A stretch of 64,000 bases of DNA from Fomes fomentarius (taxonomy: Eukaryota > Basidiomycota > Agaricomycetes > Polyporales > Polyporaceae). The DNA lies in contig JABYQN010000010.1 in assembly GCA_022606135.1 (NCBI GenBank), positions 868,001 through 932,000 on the forward strand. Reading direction: 5' to 3'. Below are positions 1 through 11,537 of this stretch, piece by piece. Below the pieces are notes generated by a model. The model made no database searches, was not told the DNA's origin, and saw nothing but the letters and a program-made list of their open reading frames with translations. Both the position numbers and the translations under genes were made by a program. How positions within the stretch are numbered: position 1 is the first letter of the stretch; each line of letters opens with the position of its first letter.

Positions 1-292
1 GCAGCAACAACACATCCCGTCCGCACCCTCGCTATCACGGCACAACACCTTCTCGGGCTATCAGCCCGCCCAAGCGCCCCCAGCACTAGCCAACACCTAT
101 CTCGGCCGCTCGAATACCGTCTCGGCGTCCTCGCACACGTCCTCTCAGCTCCAGCACCTCCAGCAAATGTCCGTCCCGCTCCCGAGCTTTCCCCAGGTCC
201 CCAACACGCCTCCGCAGATCCAGGGATACGCCGGGTACAGCACGGGCCCGCCAGAGCCCGAGAGGAAGGAGGCGTTGTTGATCGACTTGTAG
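1..292 (+). CDS. C-terminal end of a Q/P/S-rich protein, possibly VPS27-like (5' truncated)
   Basis: An open frame enters from the left edge and ends at TAG 290-292. It encodes about 96 residues rich in Gln, Pro and Ser. The last residues are ...EALLIDL; LIDL resembles a clathrin-box motif (L-phi-x-phi-D/E). Low-complexity Q/P tails ending in such a box are known in fungal ESCRT-0 Vps27 and related clathrin adaptors, so VPS27 is my first guess. No FYVE or VHS domain is in the window to prove it. Confidence 0.6.
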   Translation, partial: QQQHIPSAPSLSRHNTFSGYQPAQAPPALANTYLGRSNTVSASSHTSSQLQHLQQMSVPLPSFPQVPNTPPQIQGYAGYSTGPPEPERKEALLIDL

Positions 293-1608
293 GTGCTGTA
301 TGTGCGAGCGACGACGATGACGATCGTGCTCTTGCCAAGTATGCATGCGTATGGCGGGGGAGAGGATGTAATGCTATGCTATGGATGGACTTGCTATGTT
401 AGACTATGTGTCATGAGTTGTATGACCCCGGATCTTCGCAATTGCGTATCATGCGCGCGCGCCCCTCTGAGTAGTTCATTGAAGAACGAGCTAGACATCC
501 GACGTCGGTATCGTCCACGCTCGAAGAGCACCAAGCTCAAGGGAGCCCCCGGCCTCGTGATGAAACTTAAAGGGTGTTCGATGGTATTGTTTCCGCCCGC
601 ACACGCACACAGTGCAAGTTTTTTTTTTGCTTTTGTCAGCAGTTTCTACGTTGCCACACCGACCGTACCAAAGAGGAAGAGGGAGAACAGAGAGACAAAG
701 ACCATGTAGCTACGTATACGGAACGCAATATGATAAAAATCAAGGAGAACAATGGTGAGATAGCCACTCAAGGGGAGGAGGAGGAAGGGGAGGGGCCACA
801 GCTAAGACGCAGCGGCGTGCCACGATGCACGATGCACGATGCACGATACATGGTGCGGGGCGGGGCGGTGCGAGAGGAGGAAGGGGGGCCGGATCGGGAT
901 CGGGACCAGGAACATATGAAAGCACATATGCATGCAGCAATGTAGTGCACACGACACGGCAGTGGAGACTGCGTAACGGTACTGGTGAGATATGGGGTTT
1001 GGGGGTGAGGGGATAGCAAGTGAAGGGAGAATGAGGTGAGAGCGCGGCAGGCAGAAGACATATCTCCCGGAAGGTCCGTCCATGAGTGCCGCTATACGAG
1101 CGAGAGAGAAGAGAGAACGATCAACAATGAAAATGCAACGAGTGTGGGTGTTGTGTGAGTGTGTGAAGTGTTGTGAGTGTGCGCGTGGGCGTGAGCTTCT
1201 GTGAGAGACGAGAGAGAGAGAGATGCCGGGCGACGTACGACACAGCGTACATCTGTGTACTGTAGAAACCGAGCGAGCGAGCGAGGCGACGTGCGTCATA
1301 GTATTACATGTGAGGATGAGGGGTATACTATAACTTGAGTGAGATCAAATACCGCGGATGTTTGATCCAAAAACCGGGGCGTGCACGAAGACTAAGAGGT
1401 AGAGAGGGGGTTAGGGGGGTTGGCTAAGACAAAAAGGGATGATGAATGGACAAGAAGAGAGACTTGGACCGGAGACAGGGATGCAGGAATAAACATTGAA
1501 TGGTGCCGGCACTAGCTTTGTGTGTTCGTACGTCGTCATGGTTCAGAAGATTGACAGCAAAGATATTAAAGCGACGGGACGGAAAACGACAGTATCACAA
1601 CCGGCGCG
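293..1608. other. Intergenic region without recognisable gene
   Basis: About 1.3 kb separates the left-edge gene from the 3' end of the BNI4-like gene on the other strand. It holds purine-rich GAGGAGG/GAGAGAG stretches, a T run near 620-629 and a 7-bp tandem repeat (821-848). Open frames here are short, overlap on both strands and have biased composition, so I treat them as chance frames. Confidence 0.6.
821..848. repeat. Short 7-bp tandem repeat (CACGATG, four copies)
   Basis: Three perfect CACGATG units are followed by one CACGATA unit. The same GTGCATC/T theme, read on the other strand, recurs in an intron of the LTA4H-like gene near 23891-23914. Confidence 0.85.
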
Positions 1609-4392
1609 TCATACGAAGAATTGCGTACTGCAGACACAACGAACAGGGTCCCGTCAACGTCGGCACAGACACAAGCAACAACAAGGAAAAGGACGTACTG
1701 TACGCGACTTGCGGCGTGAACCTCCATCTCCTCCATCTTATAGGAGTTAAGTTCTTCTTTGATACGCTGCGCCAGCGCTGGCGTTAACCTGCTCCACGTC
1801 GCGGGCTCACTGCGCCTGTCGTACACGGTCGCCGGGAAGGTATCGTACACGGAAAGGTTGGCAGCGAACGCCAGACGTTTCGCAGGTGCCGTCGCGGAGC
1901 GATGCGATAGAGTAGGTGGGTTCGCCGAGAACACGGTCGACAGCGCAGGAGCAGACGAGTTCGGGTGGTTAAACAACGACGTCTTTTCTGGTGCATGACC
2001 CGCGACGCTGGCGGTTTCTGAAGCCTCCTGCTTCGGCGACTCGATAGCCAAGCCGTTCGAGTCGAAAGACAGTGGCGGAAGGAAGGTGCCCGAATTGTGC
2101 GGTGAGTGGCCATTCGACGACCCGTGGGGTTTGTGCTGCAGTCCATCGATTTGCGCGGGGTTCGAGGGCGGGATGTGAGTGAGCGGGGGCAACTCGTTCG
2201 ACTGCGGCGCCGAGTCGTATGAGTTTGATCGTGCCCTGGTGAAGGCCGGGTTGGGCGGGAGGTACACGTCTTGGGAGTAATCTGACCCGTCTACAGGTTC
2301 TGGGGGTACAACCAATGAGAGGGGAGGACAGAGACAAAAGAGACCACGTACTCTTCAGGATACCCTTCGCGGGCACACGTGTACGTTCAACACTTCGGCG
2401 TACATCGATCGCCCACGGCTCTATATCTTCGTCCTCCTCCAAACTCGCGCTGTCCAAGCCCTGGCGGATGGTGACATCTTCGTCGTCATGCGCCTCGCCC
2501 CAGTCCTCATCGTCCTCCCATCCCTCAAAGTTGTGCGCATGATTATCATGCCCTGGGTCGCTGTGACCCTCGTCACTGTCCGAATCGTCGTGCTCCACCA
2601 CGACACGCATGCCATTCTCGTTCACCCGCGACGAACTGGCGACCTTGACGGGCGAGTCGCCCTGCCTGTTCGTCGTATTCTTCTCCCAGGTTGTTGGCAA
2701 CGCTCCACCCTGGGCCGGGGCCGCAGCACGTGCCTCAGCCTCCGCCTTCGCCCTGGCAGCAGCCTCGGCGTTGCTCTTCAGTGTGTGCTGGCGCGCGAGA
2801 CGCGCAGCAGGACTGAGACCCGCCAGATCCGGGCTTGCAGTCCAATCTGAACGGTCGAGTTCCGCGGTAACGTGCGAGACACTCGGGCCGGCAGCGACGC
2901 CCTTCTCGCCCTTCTTCTTCTTGCTCTTCTTGCCCGAGCCCTCCTCGTCACCGTCCTTATCCTTCTTGTCCTTGAACAGGGACGTGATACCAGCGAGCGA
3001 GTTGCGACGAGCGAGCTTCCCAATGTTGCCCAGTTTACGGATCACCATGGACGCCGAAGACATGGTCGACGACAGCGAGATGTTGTCCGTCGAGCGATTT
3101 AATTTGCTGTTGAACAATGAGCGCGACTTCTTCTTCTGCACTGTAGCCGTCGAATCCCCATCGTCCATAGTGAGCGTTGCGTTCGAGCTGAGACTCGATT
3201 GGCTGGGACGCGGCGGGCTCAGCTTGTCCTCCTCAGCCTCTTCATGCAACGTTGAGTTGGCATTGAGCGAGAGCGCCCGTCGTAGCCGCCCCTTGAGACC
3301 TGCACTCCGGATCCCACTAGCCGGTTCCATCATAGCAGCGAGGTCGCTGTCGTCGCGTGACATACGCTTCTCCGCTGCTGTGAAGTTGCCTTGTGACAAC
3401 GGGGACGGTTTTCGCAGGTTGACGTGAGGCGTCGCTGGTGATGACGTTGTTGTGGTAGGGGGTGCAAGCCGGGCGGACGCTGTGGAAGAGGAGGATCCGG
3501 TACGATGGTGTACGCGCGAGGACGAGCCGTTGGTCACGGGCGGTGTCGGGGTGGATGAGGACGTGTTCGACCTTGAGCTGGACTGCTTGGAGTGCGAGTG
3601 ACCTGGGGGAGTACCCGAGCCACTGCCAGCGCTGGAGCCCTGGTTACTGTTGGTGCGTTGTCGTTGACTACCCGATTGGGAAGAGCCAGAGTTGACCGAG
3701 GTGGAGGAGCCTGCGGCGTCCGCGTGTGCGTAGGGAGGCTTGAAGGGAGCGGACTGCTGTGGTCCGGAGCGCCAGTCTTCCTGGTTTGACGAACCCTGAC
3801 GCTGTGGGCGACGGTAGGGATGATATCCGCCATATTGGGAACCTTGTTCGGACGGAGTGGGAGAATAACCCATGGGGAGCTGGGAAGGATGTGGGGGTGG
3901 AGTACCGCTTGGGAAGGGGCTGAAGCCAGCCATTGGACTTTGGGCGAAGTATTCTGGGTTGGGATTACCGCCGTTGCGGCCTCGTTGGCTTCCGATGGAT
4001 GACATCTGGGAGATTTGATGGGCCTGGTGCTGAGCGTTGAACATCATCTGCTGGTAGGCCCACTGAGCGAGCTGGGCATTGGCAGGGTCATAATAGGGCA
4101 TCTGGCCTTGCTGAGGATGGGCTGGGTGACCGTGCATGGGGTAGGGCTGCTGATGGGGATTTTGATAGAAGGAAGGGTAGAACTGCTGGGGTGGAGGGGA
4201 CCACGCCGGCTGCTGTTGCTGGACGGGGTAGGGGTATGGCTGTTGCTGGGACATGGGGGACTGGGCGAGAGAATGCTCGTTTGCGGGAGAAGAGCGCTGA
4301 CGGGGTACAGATGGATTGATGGAGTTTGGAGAAGGCGCGTCCATGGTATGATCTCTAGGTGGATGCCAGTCTTGAGGAGCAAGAACGGCCAT
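1609..4392 (-). CDS. BNI4: BNI4-like protein: Glc7/PP1-targeting septum scaffold
   Basis: Three exons (2352-4392, 1699-2299, 1609-1627) join to 886 aa. Introns are 2300-2351 and 1628-1698, both with GTACGT donors. Most of the protein is disordered (Q/P/S-rich N-terminus, basic KDKK and KKSKKKK patches, acidic middle). The C-terminus carries the signature that identifies it: VYDTFPATVYDRR, RLTPALAQRIKEELN, YKMEEMEVH and, after the last intron, RVHTQFFV-stop. In Bni4 this region recruits the PP1 phosphatase Glc7 to organise chitin synthesis at the septum. The final exon is only 19 nt including the stop; without it the conserved end is lost. I took the first ATG in frame (MAVLAPQDW); an upstream exon cannot be excluded. 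Confidence 0.8.
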
Positions 4393-5385
4393 GGACTGCG
4401 CGACGAGAAAATTAGGGCGGGACTTGGCTGAATGGGGAGAGAGAGAAAGGGCGAGATAATCGTCGTCGTTGTTGTTGTTGTTGGGGGGGGGGGATGACAA
4501 CGGAGACAAGGGTTAGATACGGTCAGGTCAGCATCAAGCTCACGCACAGAAGTCCCAGCAAGTGTTTTAAGGAGAGAAAGAAAGGAAGGGGAGAGGAAGA
4601 GGGGAAGGGCGAGGATCGGGGTGGCCGCTGTGGGCGACGACGAGGGAAACGGGCTGACCAACGTCAACGACAACGACAACAACGACGAGGACGACGTTGG
4701 GCAGAGACGCCTGTTCTGCTGCGTGCCACTGGGGCCAAACACGTTCAAACAGGGGATATTTCCTGATTCCGTGCGATCTGAGATCCATGCGAAGTACGGA
4801 ATCATGCCTGCCCACTCTCAGACTCCAGAGATATCTACTTGTCCGCATGTCCTCCGTCCGTTCCCTCTGTCTGACCCGGCCACGGCCCCGCCTGCGTGCG
4901 TCAGTTGGCTGCGTGCTTCCCCCAGCAGAGTCGACGCAGACTGGAAGTGGGAGGAGTAGATGGTAGCCGTCCGTGCACTTAGCACTCAGCGAACCAACGT
5001 AGTCAAAAGCGGCCTAGTCTCCCAGTTCATGATCGCTCGTTTTCGGAACGCAGGACATCCGGTCTCAAGCGCACTCTCATCCTACTCAAGTAGCAGTAAC
5101 AGTAGGACGTCCCTCTTGAGTCTTGACCGCGTCTGGAGGGCAGCGCTCGCGAGCAGCGTCGTAGCACATAACGCCAACGTTAACGTATGCGATCTGCAGC
5201 GCGCGTTAGAAGTGTGTGGTCCAGCGACTGTGAGGACAGCTCGTGCAGTTGAGTGATGGACGTCCGTGGTTCGCAGCTGCGGAGCACTCTCCCAGACTTG
5301 CACCGATCACGGACATCCTTCCGAATCCCCCAGTCCGTTCTCAGACTGCCAGGACATTCCTCACCATAAGTGCTGCCAGGCCGTC
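4393..5385. promoter_or_regulatory. Divergent intergenic/promoter region between BNI4-like and amidase genes
   Basis: About 1 kb lies between two genes transcribed away from each other, so it should contain both promoters and 5' leaders. It begins with a GTT/G-rich tract (about 4465-4494) that encodes only Asn/Pro repeats if read. Open frames inside are short, and I see no TATA box that I trust. Confidence 0.5.
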
Positions 5386-8265
5386 ATGTCGCTTGACAAA
5401 CACACCGACTGGCAAGCTCTCTGCGCAGCCAAGAAACAGCACCAGCTACAGTCCATTCCGGAACACTGGAAATTAACCCCGCCGGTCCCGGACGAAGAAC
5501 GTCGCGTACTCGACATACCTCATACATGCGGCCTCTTAACCGCCCGCGAACTCGAGATCACTGATACTACCAATATCCTCACTCTTCTCAACAAGCTCCA
5601 CAGCGCAGAATGGTCCTCGGTCGAGGTGACGACTGCCTTCTACAAGCGTGCTGTCATCGCTCAACAGCTCGTATGTCTTTCAATGTCATGCTTCCCGGGC
5701 CCCTGCATGTCCAACGCCTGTCTAATAGTAACGCGTCCATGAAAGACGAACTGCTTGACAGAGATCTTCATCGAACGTGCCTTGCAACGCGCGCGACAAG
5801 TCGATGACCATCTCAACACTCACCGCACTATCATAGGCCCGCTCCATGGCCTCCCCATCTCTCTCAAGGATCAATTCTGCCTCAAGGGCTTGGAGACAAT
5901 CATGGGCAAGTGCAGCCTCAACCGTACAAATCAGTCACCCGCTGAATAATATCCTCCATAGGCTATGCAGGCTGGATAGGGCGCGTGGCTGATTCGGACA
6001 GCGTCCTCGCTGAAGTCCTGTACGAATGTGGCGCCGTTCCGTTCGTGCGTACGAACGTGCCACAGACGCTGCAGGTGAGTCTGCCACGGACTGATAGGCT
6101 CCAACGATAGCCCGGCGTACAGGCTCCGCCTGTCGTGAAGGACTCCTCTTCTTGTGTTCTCGTGCCTGGGATTGAGAAGCTGCCGTGTACAAAAAGGCTG
6201 CATGCGACCTCTTCACACCTATCTTAGTCCGGTGGGATGCTCAGAATCAGACTGAAATATCGATATCGTTTGCAGTGGGGCGAGACGTACAACCATGTCT
6301 TCGGGCGGACGACAAATCCGTACAACCGATACATGACCTCAGGCGGGTCCTCGGGGGGCGAAGGCGCACTTCTCGCACTCCGCGGAAGCCCACTCGGCGT
6401 GGGCACTGACATCGGCGGGTACGTACCTTGTCTTCTGCGAACCGTGAACCGTGAACCGCGAACCGCGAATCACTGGGCCCCTCTGCCTTTGAGCCTTCCG
6501 CATCCGTCCTGTTTTCTCAGACTGATTCTGCCACAGCTCCCTCCGCATACCGAGTGCGTTCTGCGGGCTCTATACCCTGCGGCCGTCGTACGAGCGCCTC
6601 CCGTACTGCAACGCCTTGAATTCGCAGGAAGGCCAGGAGAGCATCTCGTCCGTCCTCGGCCCGATGGCGAACTCCCTCGAGGGCGTCATGGTCTTCACGA
6701 AGGCGATCATTGACGCTCGCCCGTGGCGCAAGGATCCGCTGTGCGTCCGGAAAGACTGGAGCGAGCGCGAATATGCCCTGGGCGACCATGGTGGCAGGGG
6801 TAGCCAGATGTGCTTTGCGATCATGTGGGATAATGGGGTCATCAAGCCCCACCCTCCCCTGATGCGCGCGTTGAACATCGTGAAGGAGGCACTGGAGAAG
6901 GCTGGGCATAGAGGTATGTCGGCGCTTTTCTTGCCTCGATGCTACATTGTTGCGTGCAAGAAAGGGGAAGATGGCTGACTGAGTACTGACCGTCCATTAC
7001 GTTCAACCCCCTCGCTTAACGTGTGCGACTCCCACTCTGGCAGTCATCGATTGGGAGAACGACCGGCACCTCGATATCCTCAGGAACGGCGTCCGTATCA
7101 GTGACCTTTCCTCTCCCCTCATTCTCTCGTCCCTGGCCCTTCCCACTCCCCGCCTCCATCCCCGCACTCGCCCTTTGCGTCATCCGGCTATCCCTTTCGT
7201 CCCTCTTTTTTTTGTGTCCCGCTAGAAGTGTCCGTGGCAAGCTAACGACGGGCGTCCCAACATCCACAGGCTAGCATCTTCAACGCAGACGACGGCGCGG
7301 ACTACCTGGCCGAGTGCGCCCGCTCTGGCGAGCCGCTCATCCAGACGATGAGCCCTACGACGGACGCGCACGAGTATGCGCTCGACGAGCCCCTCGCGCG
7401 CACGATCATTGGCGAGCGCCGGCATCTCTCTGCGTACGAGGTCCGTGTCTGTGTATTTTTGTTCTAGCCCTGTCTGTGGCAGCCGTTTCTGTGGCTATCG
7501 TGGCGTGACAACTGACCATGTGGACTTGCTGGCTGTGTAGCTTTGGCAATTGCACAAGGAGAAACGCGCGCTCCGCAAGTCCTACCTAGACCATTGGGAG
7601 GCCACGGTCTCCAAGACCGGGACGGGACGGCCTGTCGACGCGATCATCAGCCCTGCCGTGGCGTACGCTGCCTGCCCCCATGGATGCAATTCGTGCGTGT
7701 CCCCGTTTGGTGCTCTGTGTGTGACACATAATTATATGAGAGTGGCTTACCTCCCGAGTCCTTGACCCCTGGGGCGACATTCAATATCTTATCTGCGGCT
7801 TGGGCACGGGGGCAGGGACGACTTCTACACGAGCATATGCAACTACCTCGACTATACGGCGTCGGTGTTCCCGGTCACGTACGTCGACAAGGCGTTGGAC
7901 GGGGTCGCGCCCCCGCACGAGTTCCGGAACCACGAGGACGAGGCGGTGTATAAGATGTGTGAGTCTGGCTTCCCCTCAAATGCAGCTCTGAAACACTGCG
8001 CTCCCCCCCATCGGCTCCATTTCGAGTTTCATAGACGATGGACTCCGGCATCGGCATCGACGGATGGTACTACTACTAACTACAAGGGTCGAGGCTGACG
8101 TTGCGTAAATTGAAAATCGCAGACGACCCGGAGCTGTTTGACGGCTTGCCTGTCGGGCTGCAACTCATTGGAAGGACGCTGGAGGAGGAGGGCGTCATTG
8201 CGATGACGGAGGTCGTTGTTGAGGCTCTCAAGAATGCGGAACATGAGCGGCCCAGTGGCCACTAG
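5386..8265 (+). CDS. Amidase-signature (acetamidase-like) hydrolase
   Basis: Ten exons give 577 aa, close to fungal amidase-signature enzymes, which hydrolyse amides to acid plus ammonia. Visible landmarks in order: TNCLTEIF, LPISLKDQF with the catalytic Lys, MGYAGWIG, VRTNVPQTL, SGGSSGGEGAL with the cis-Ser, and DIGGSLRIP with the nucleophilic Ser, which exists only after splicing of intron 6419-6536. The end is PVGLQLIGRTLEEEGVIAMTE. Intron 2 (5906-5961) is a GC-AG intron (GCAAGT donor), fixed by the conserved M-G-Y. Intron 3 (6075-6275, 201 nt) is long for the gene and might hide a tiny exon. The substrate cannot be read from sequence. It lies convergent with two proline dehydrogenases, which suggests a nitrogen-catabolic neighbourhood. 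Confidence 0.93.
6438..6471. repeat. 7-bp tandem repeat inside amidase intron 4
   Basis: GAACCGT/GAACCGC units repeat about four to five times within intron 6419-6536. It is probably a small minisatellite and lengthens this intron to 118 nt. Confidence 0.8.
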
Positions 8266-8491
8266 CAACTCACTCTAGTACTTCTCACACACAGTGTACT
8301 TCAATGTAGCTCGTTAGCAATGCCATTGTATCCCTAGCCAACCTGAGCCTAATCCCAAGGACGTTCGAAATACATGGCATGGTTGCACCAGATTCGACTT
8401 ACTTTGCCATATACTCCCAGGCGTTCCCTCCGACAAACGTATACAATCACCCAGCAGGACTCATTCCACACAATATACGAGACAAGTAAGT

Positions 8492-10853
8492 TCACCCAAA
8501 TATCCTGGCCACGATTTCCGCCGCAGCACGCCTCCTCTCCTCCTCCGCAGCGCCGTTCCCTAGCACGGACTTGTTCTCGATCGCCCTCCGGCTCAGGTAC
8601 GGCATAACCTGTCGAGTAAAGATCAAATCCCTTCTGCGACTGCGCTCCGGATGGAACTGGGATGAACGAACCTCCGCGAGTCGGCCGTAGGGAATGTACT
8701 TGATCACGAATGGCGAGGATGAGCGAGTCCGGTCCACGAGGTAGTTCGTCAGCGCCGCCGTCATACCTATGCAATTCCCTGTGAGCACTGGCACACTAGC
8801 CAGTCATCAACTGGAACTGGGATTGAATGCACGCACCGTAGAGCTGTCCCATCGTCACCCGCTCAGCGACTTCGTCGGCGACAGACACCACCCCGCGTTC
8901 GTCGGGCACGCCCAATCGGTGCCGCACAAGCTCGTCCACGATCAGGTCCGCGCTCGCCCAATTGTGCGTCCCGAACAGCACTCCGATCGCAATCGCACGC
9001 GCGCCCAGCCCCGAGCTCGAGCTCGAGCGCGAGTCGACGTCCGCGCGCACGGCAGCGACGAGCTCGCGCACGCACGCGTTGTACCGCGCGTCCGTCTCCG
9101 CCTTCTCCGTCCACACCGGAGGTGCGGGATCGGGGGAGATCGAGAGCGAGTGCGGCTCGCGGGTGTATGGGGAGAGCGCGGACTGGTCCGCGGACGCGGC
9201 GCTGGACGGGTGCGCGGCGACTTCGTGTGGGTGGTAGGCTCCGCGGACGAGCTTCACGCCGAGGGAGTACCCGCCTGCGCGGGCGGCGGCGATGCTTTGG
9301 GCGAGGTATTCTGGAGTTCTGGGATGGATATGCCAGGCGTGTTGGGGTTTATCTGCATGAGAGTGGTAGAGAAAGGCGTGGTGGCTTACCGGCGGAGGTA
9401 GGCTTGGTATGTTGCGTAGATGAGCGGCTGTACCGAGGGCGAAGAGGCTTGGTGTACTTTGGGAGCTTTCGAACGGCCAAACCAGGACGACGGTTGTTTC
9501 GGTGGTGCAGGGAGCTTGTTGAACCTCCGCATCATGTCTAGCGTGAACGCATCTATTACAGGCTTCCCGGAGATGGACACATGAGACGGACACCACCAAC
9601 AGTAGTAGCCCAAATCGGATCACACTCACTTCATACCAGCTACGTGGTTGGGCGACGCGATCAAGTAGCCATGCTCAGCTACAGCAAGACAGCACCTCAG
9701 AACGAATGGCCCTACCTGTATTCTGCGTCGAAGATAAGGCGTACACCGCGGGCCTGCGCGCGAGTGCAGATAGCGATAAGGCCTTCGCGTAGTTCCCGGA
9801 GCACAACAATATCGGTCTCTGTAAGCGGCCCAGGGACTGACGGCGCGTCGAGCACGTCGAGGTCTGTAGCAAAGGGACAGCCGGGGAACGCAATTGGAGG
9901 GTACGCCTGAGGTCGGATGGCAATCAGGTATCGAGAGAACCGTCTCAGCGTTTCCGCGTTTGGGACCATCGCACTCTGCAAAGCACGCCACGTTATAGAG
10001 CGAAGCAGCGACGAGGAAGCAATCTGGGACAACTGACTAGCTTGATGGCGACCCATGTGCGCCGCCCGGTCAGACCATTCGTGTGCTTATCCTCATAGTC
10101 GGCTGCAACGTCGACGCAGTGCAGCGTCTCGTTGATAATCTGCTTATGGAAAGAGGTCGCAAGGGGATAAGAGGCTTCTCTTGGTCGTGCGCGGTTTCGC
10201 CCATCGCCTGCGCCTCGTTGACCTCGACGCTGTACGCGAATAGACATCCTGTGTTCTGCGTGCGCAGCTCCTCGATCAAAGGGAGCGCATCCTCTGCGGT
10301 GTCCCCGCCTACGAACTGCGTCGACGGTCAGTTCTGCTGTGATGCTCGTCACGGGCCCAGGGACACGCATGCGAACCTGATTGAAGAACGTCGCGCGCAC
10401 CGCCGCTTCTGTGATCTGCTTCAAGCCCGGGACGGAAGAGAGCGTGTCGAGGATCGCTGGAGCCCAGTCCACGAGCGCAGGTATGGAGCAGAACGAATAC
10501 ACTGCGTAGGTCCGGAGCAGCGTCGAGAGGGGTGCCAGCTGCCGTTCTCTCTTCGCGGTCGTCCCGACCGGGTTGCGTTCGTTCAGTTCTTCCAGCTCGA
10601 CGGCCCCGGCCCGCGCGTCTTGCACGAATATTGCCGTGCCTGCGATGGTTCCGGCGAGGACACCGAGTGTGGTCAGCCTGCGGAGACTGAAGAATCGTGA
10701 TTGCGGAGTGCCATGGCCAGATGACGTCGAGGTCGATCTAGTACTAGTGCGAGATGATACCGCACCTATCCTGTGTGGAGAGAAGGAAGCAGTTGACACA
10801 GGGAGGCGACTCCGCGGCATTAGCCTGCCTGCGAGAGCGAGGGACATCATCAT
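8492..10853 (-). CDS. PUT1: Proline dehydrogenase, copy A (single-base frameshift)
   Basis: Eight exons encode a mitochondrial FAD-linked proline dehydrogenase that oxidises proline to pyrroline-5-carboxylate. The start MMMSLALAGRLMPRSR is Arg-rich and Ser-rich, as in a mitochondrial presequence. Motifs include FVGGDTAEDA, VDVAADYEDKH, DAEYSWYEPVIDA, LGVKLVRGAYHPHE, FGTHNW and MPYLSRRAIENKSV. Exon 5 (9630-9639) is a 10-nt microexon. Exon 2 (10038-10315) changes frame at a four-base G run on the plus strand (10163-10166). One extra base there would restore 630 aa that align through to copy B. Intron 8609-8671 (63 nt, stop-free, multiple of three) has no counterpart in copy B. Tandem duplicate of the gene at 11538-13886. 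Confidence 0.92.
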
Positions 10854-11537
10854 GGGAGATGGAGGGATTGGCAGAGTCCGTTGGGGAGGTATCGTCCAGC
10901 ACCCTCCCCCGACTGGGACAAGTCCGGGTTTGACCCGTGTATGATCTGCGTGTGCAACTGATAGGCATATCAGTACGTACTAGAGGGCGTGATTGTCACG
11001 CACCTGCGATTAGAATCGGCTCGCCTGTGGGATGCCAGTAGCGGACCGCGACTGTAGCTTCTGCTATCGGCGGAACCTGACCGGCTCGTATGGAAGTGCT
11101 AAGTCACGAGACTGCAGTGACAAGTTCCATGAGTTATATAGCATATCATTGCGAGTTTGAGGTTTACCCGAGGCCAATGCGGGTTCAAACTTGGATAGAT
11201 GGTCTGAAACTAGAGTGCATTATCAATAATTGAGACGGCAGACGCCACTCTCTCTCAGAGAGAACAAGGGAGGACCAGACCTACTCACCTACTAGTGGTT
11301 GTTGTTTGATTGTAACTCTAAGCTTCTCAGTGAGACTTGTGCCGAACGTCCGGAGGAACGGTCATGTGAGAACAACGCGTCCAGCATGCGACGCGTCTGC
11401 GAAGACGAAAACATGCAGACTATTATATACGAATTGTGTACAAGTGAGATTATAAGTAGCGTAAGCAATCAGTCCGATTGCGTTCCCCAGGAAAGACTGT
11501 CCCAACACCAAACTGAAGGTCATCGGAAGTGCCACCT
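10854..11537. promoter_or_regulatory. Intergenic region: promoter of proline dehydrogenase A, 3' end of B
   Basis: This 684-bp interval lies upstream of copy A (-) and downstream of copy B (-). It holds a CGG-N10-CCG palindrome (11068-11083) and a TGATAG GATA-type site near 10960. No gene is visible. Confidence 0.6.
11068..11083. promoter_or_regulatory. CGG-N10-CCG site upstream of proline dehydrogenase A
   Basis: CGG at 11068-11070 and CCG at 11081-11083 are separated by exactly ten bases, 215 bp upstream of the copy A start. Yeast Put3, the Zn2Cys6 proline-pathway activator, binds CGG-N10-CCG. One match in 680 bp is not rare by chance, and I see no comparable site before copy B. Confidence 0.35.

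Noticed and set aside
802..1299. 165-codon minus-strand frame in the first intergenic region
   Set aside because: Low-complexity Ser/Arg/Pro composition from purine-rich repeats, overlapped by other frames, no splice partner, no motif.
10038..10315. Proline dehydrogenase A as a true pseudogene
   Set aside because: Only one base is missing, at a homopolymer, and the rest is intact; the same kind of lesion occurs in several essential-type genes, so assembly error is more likely.
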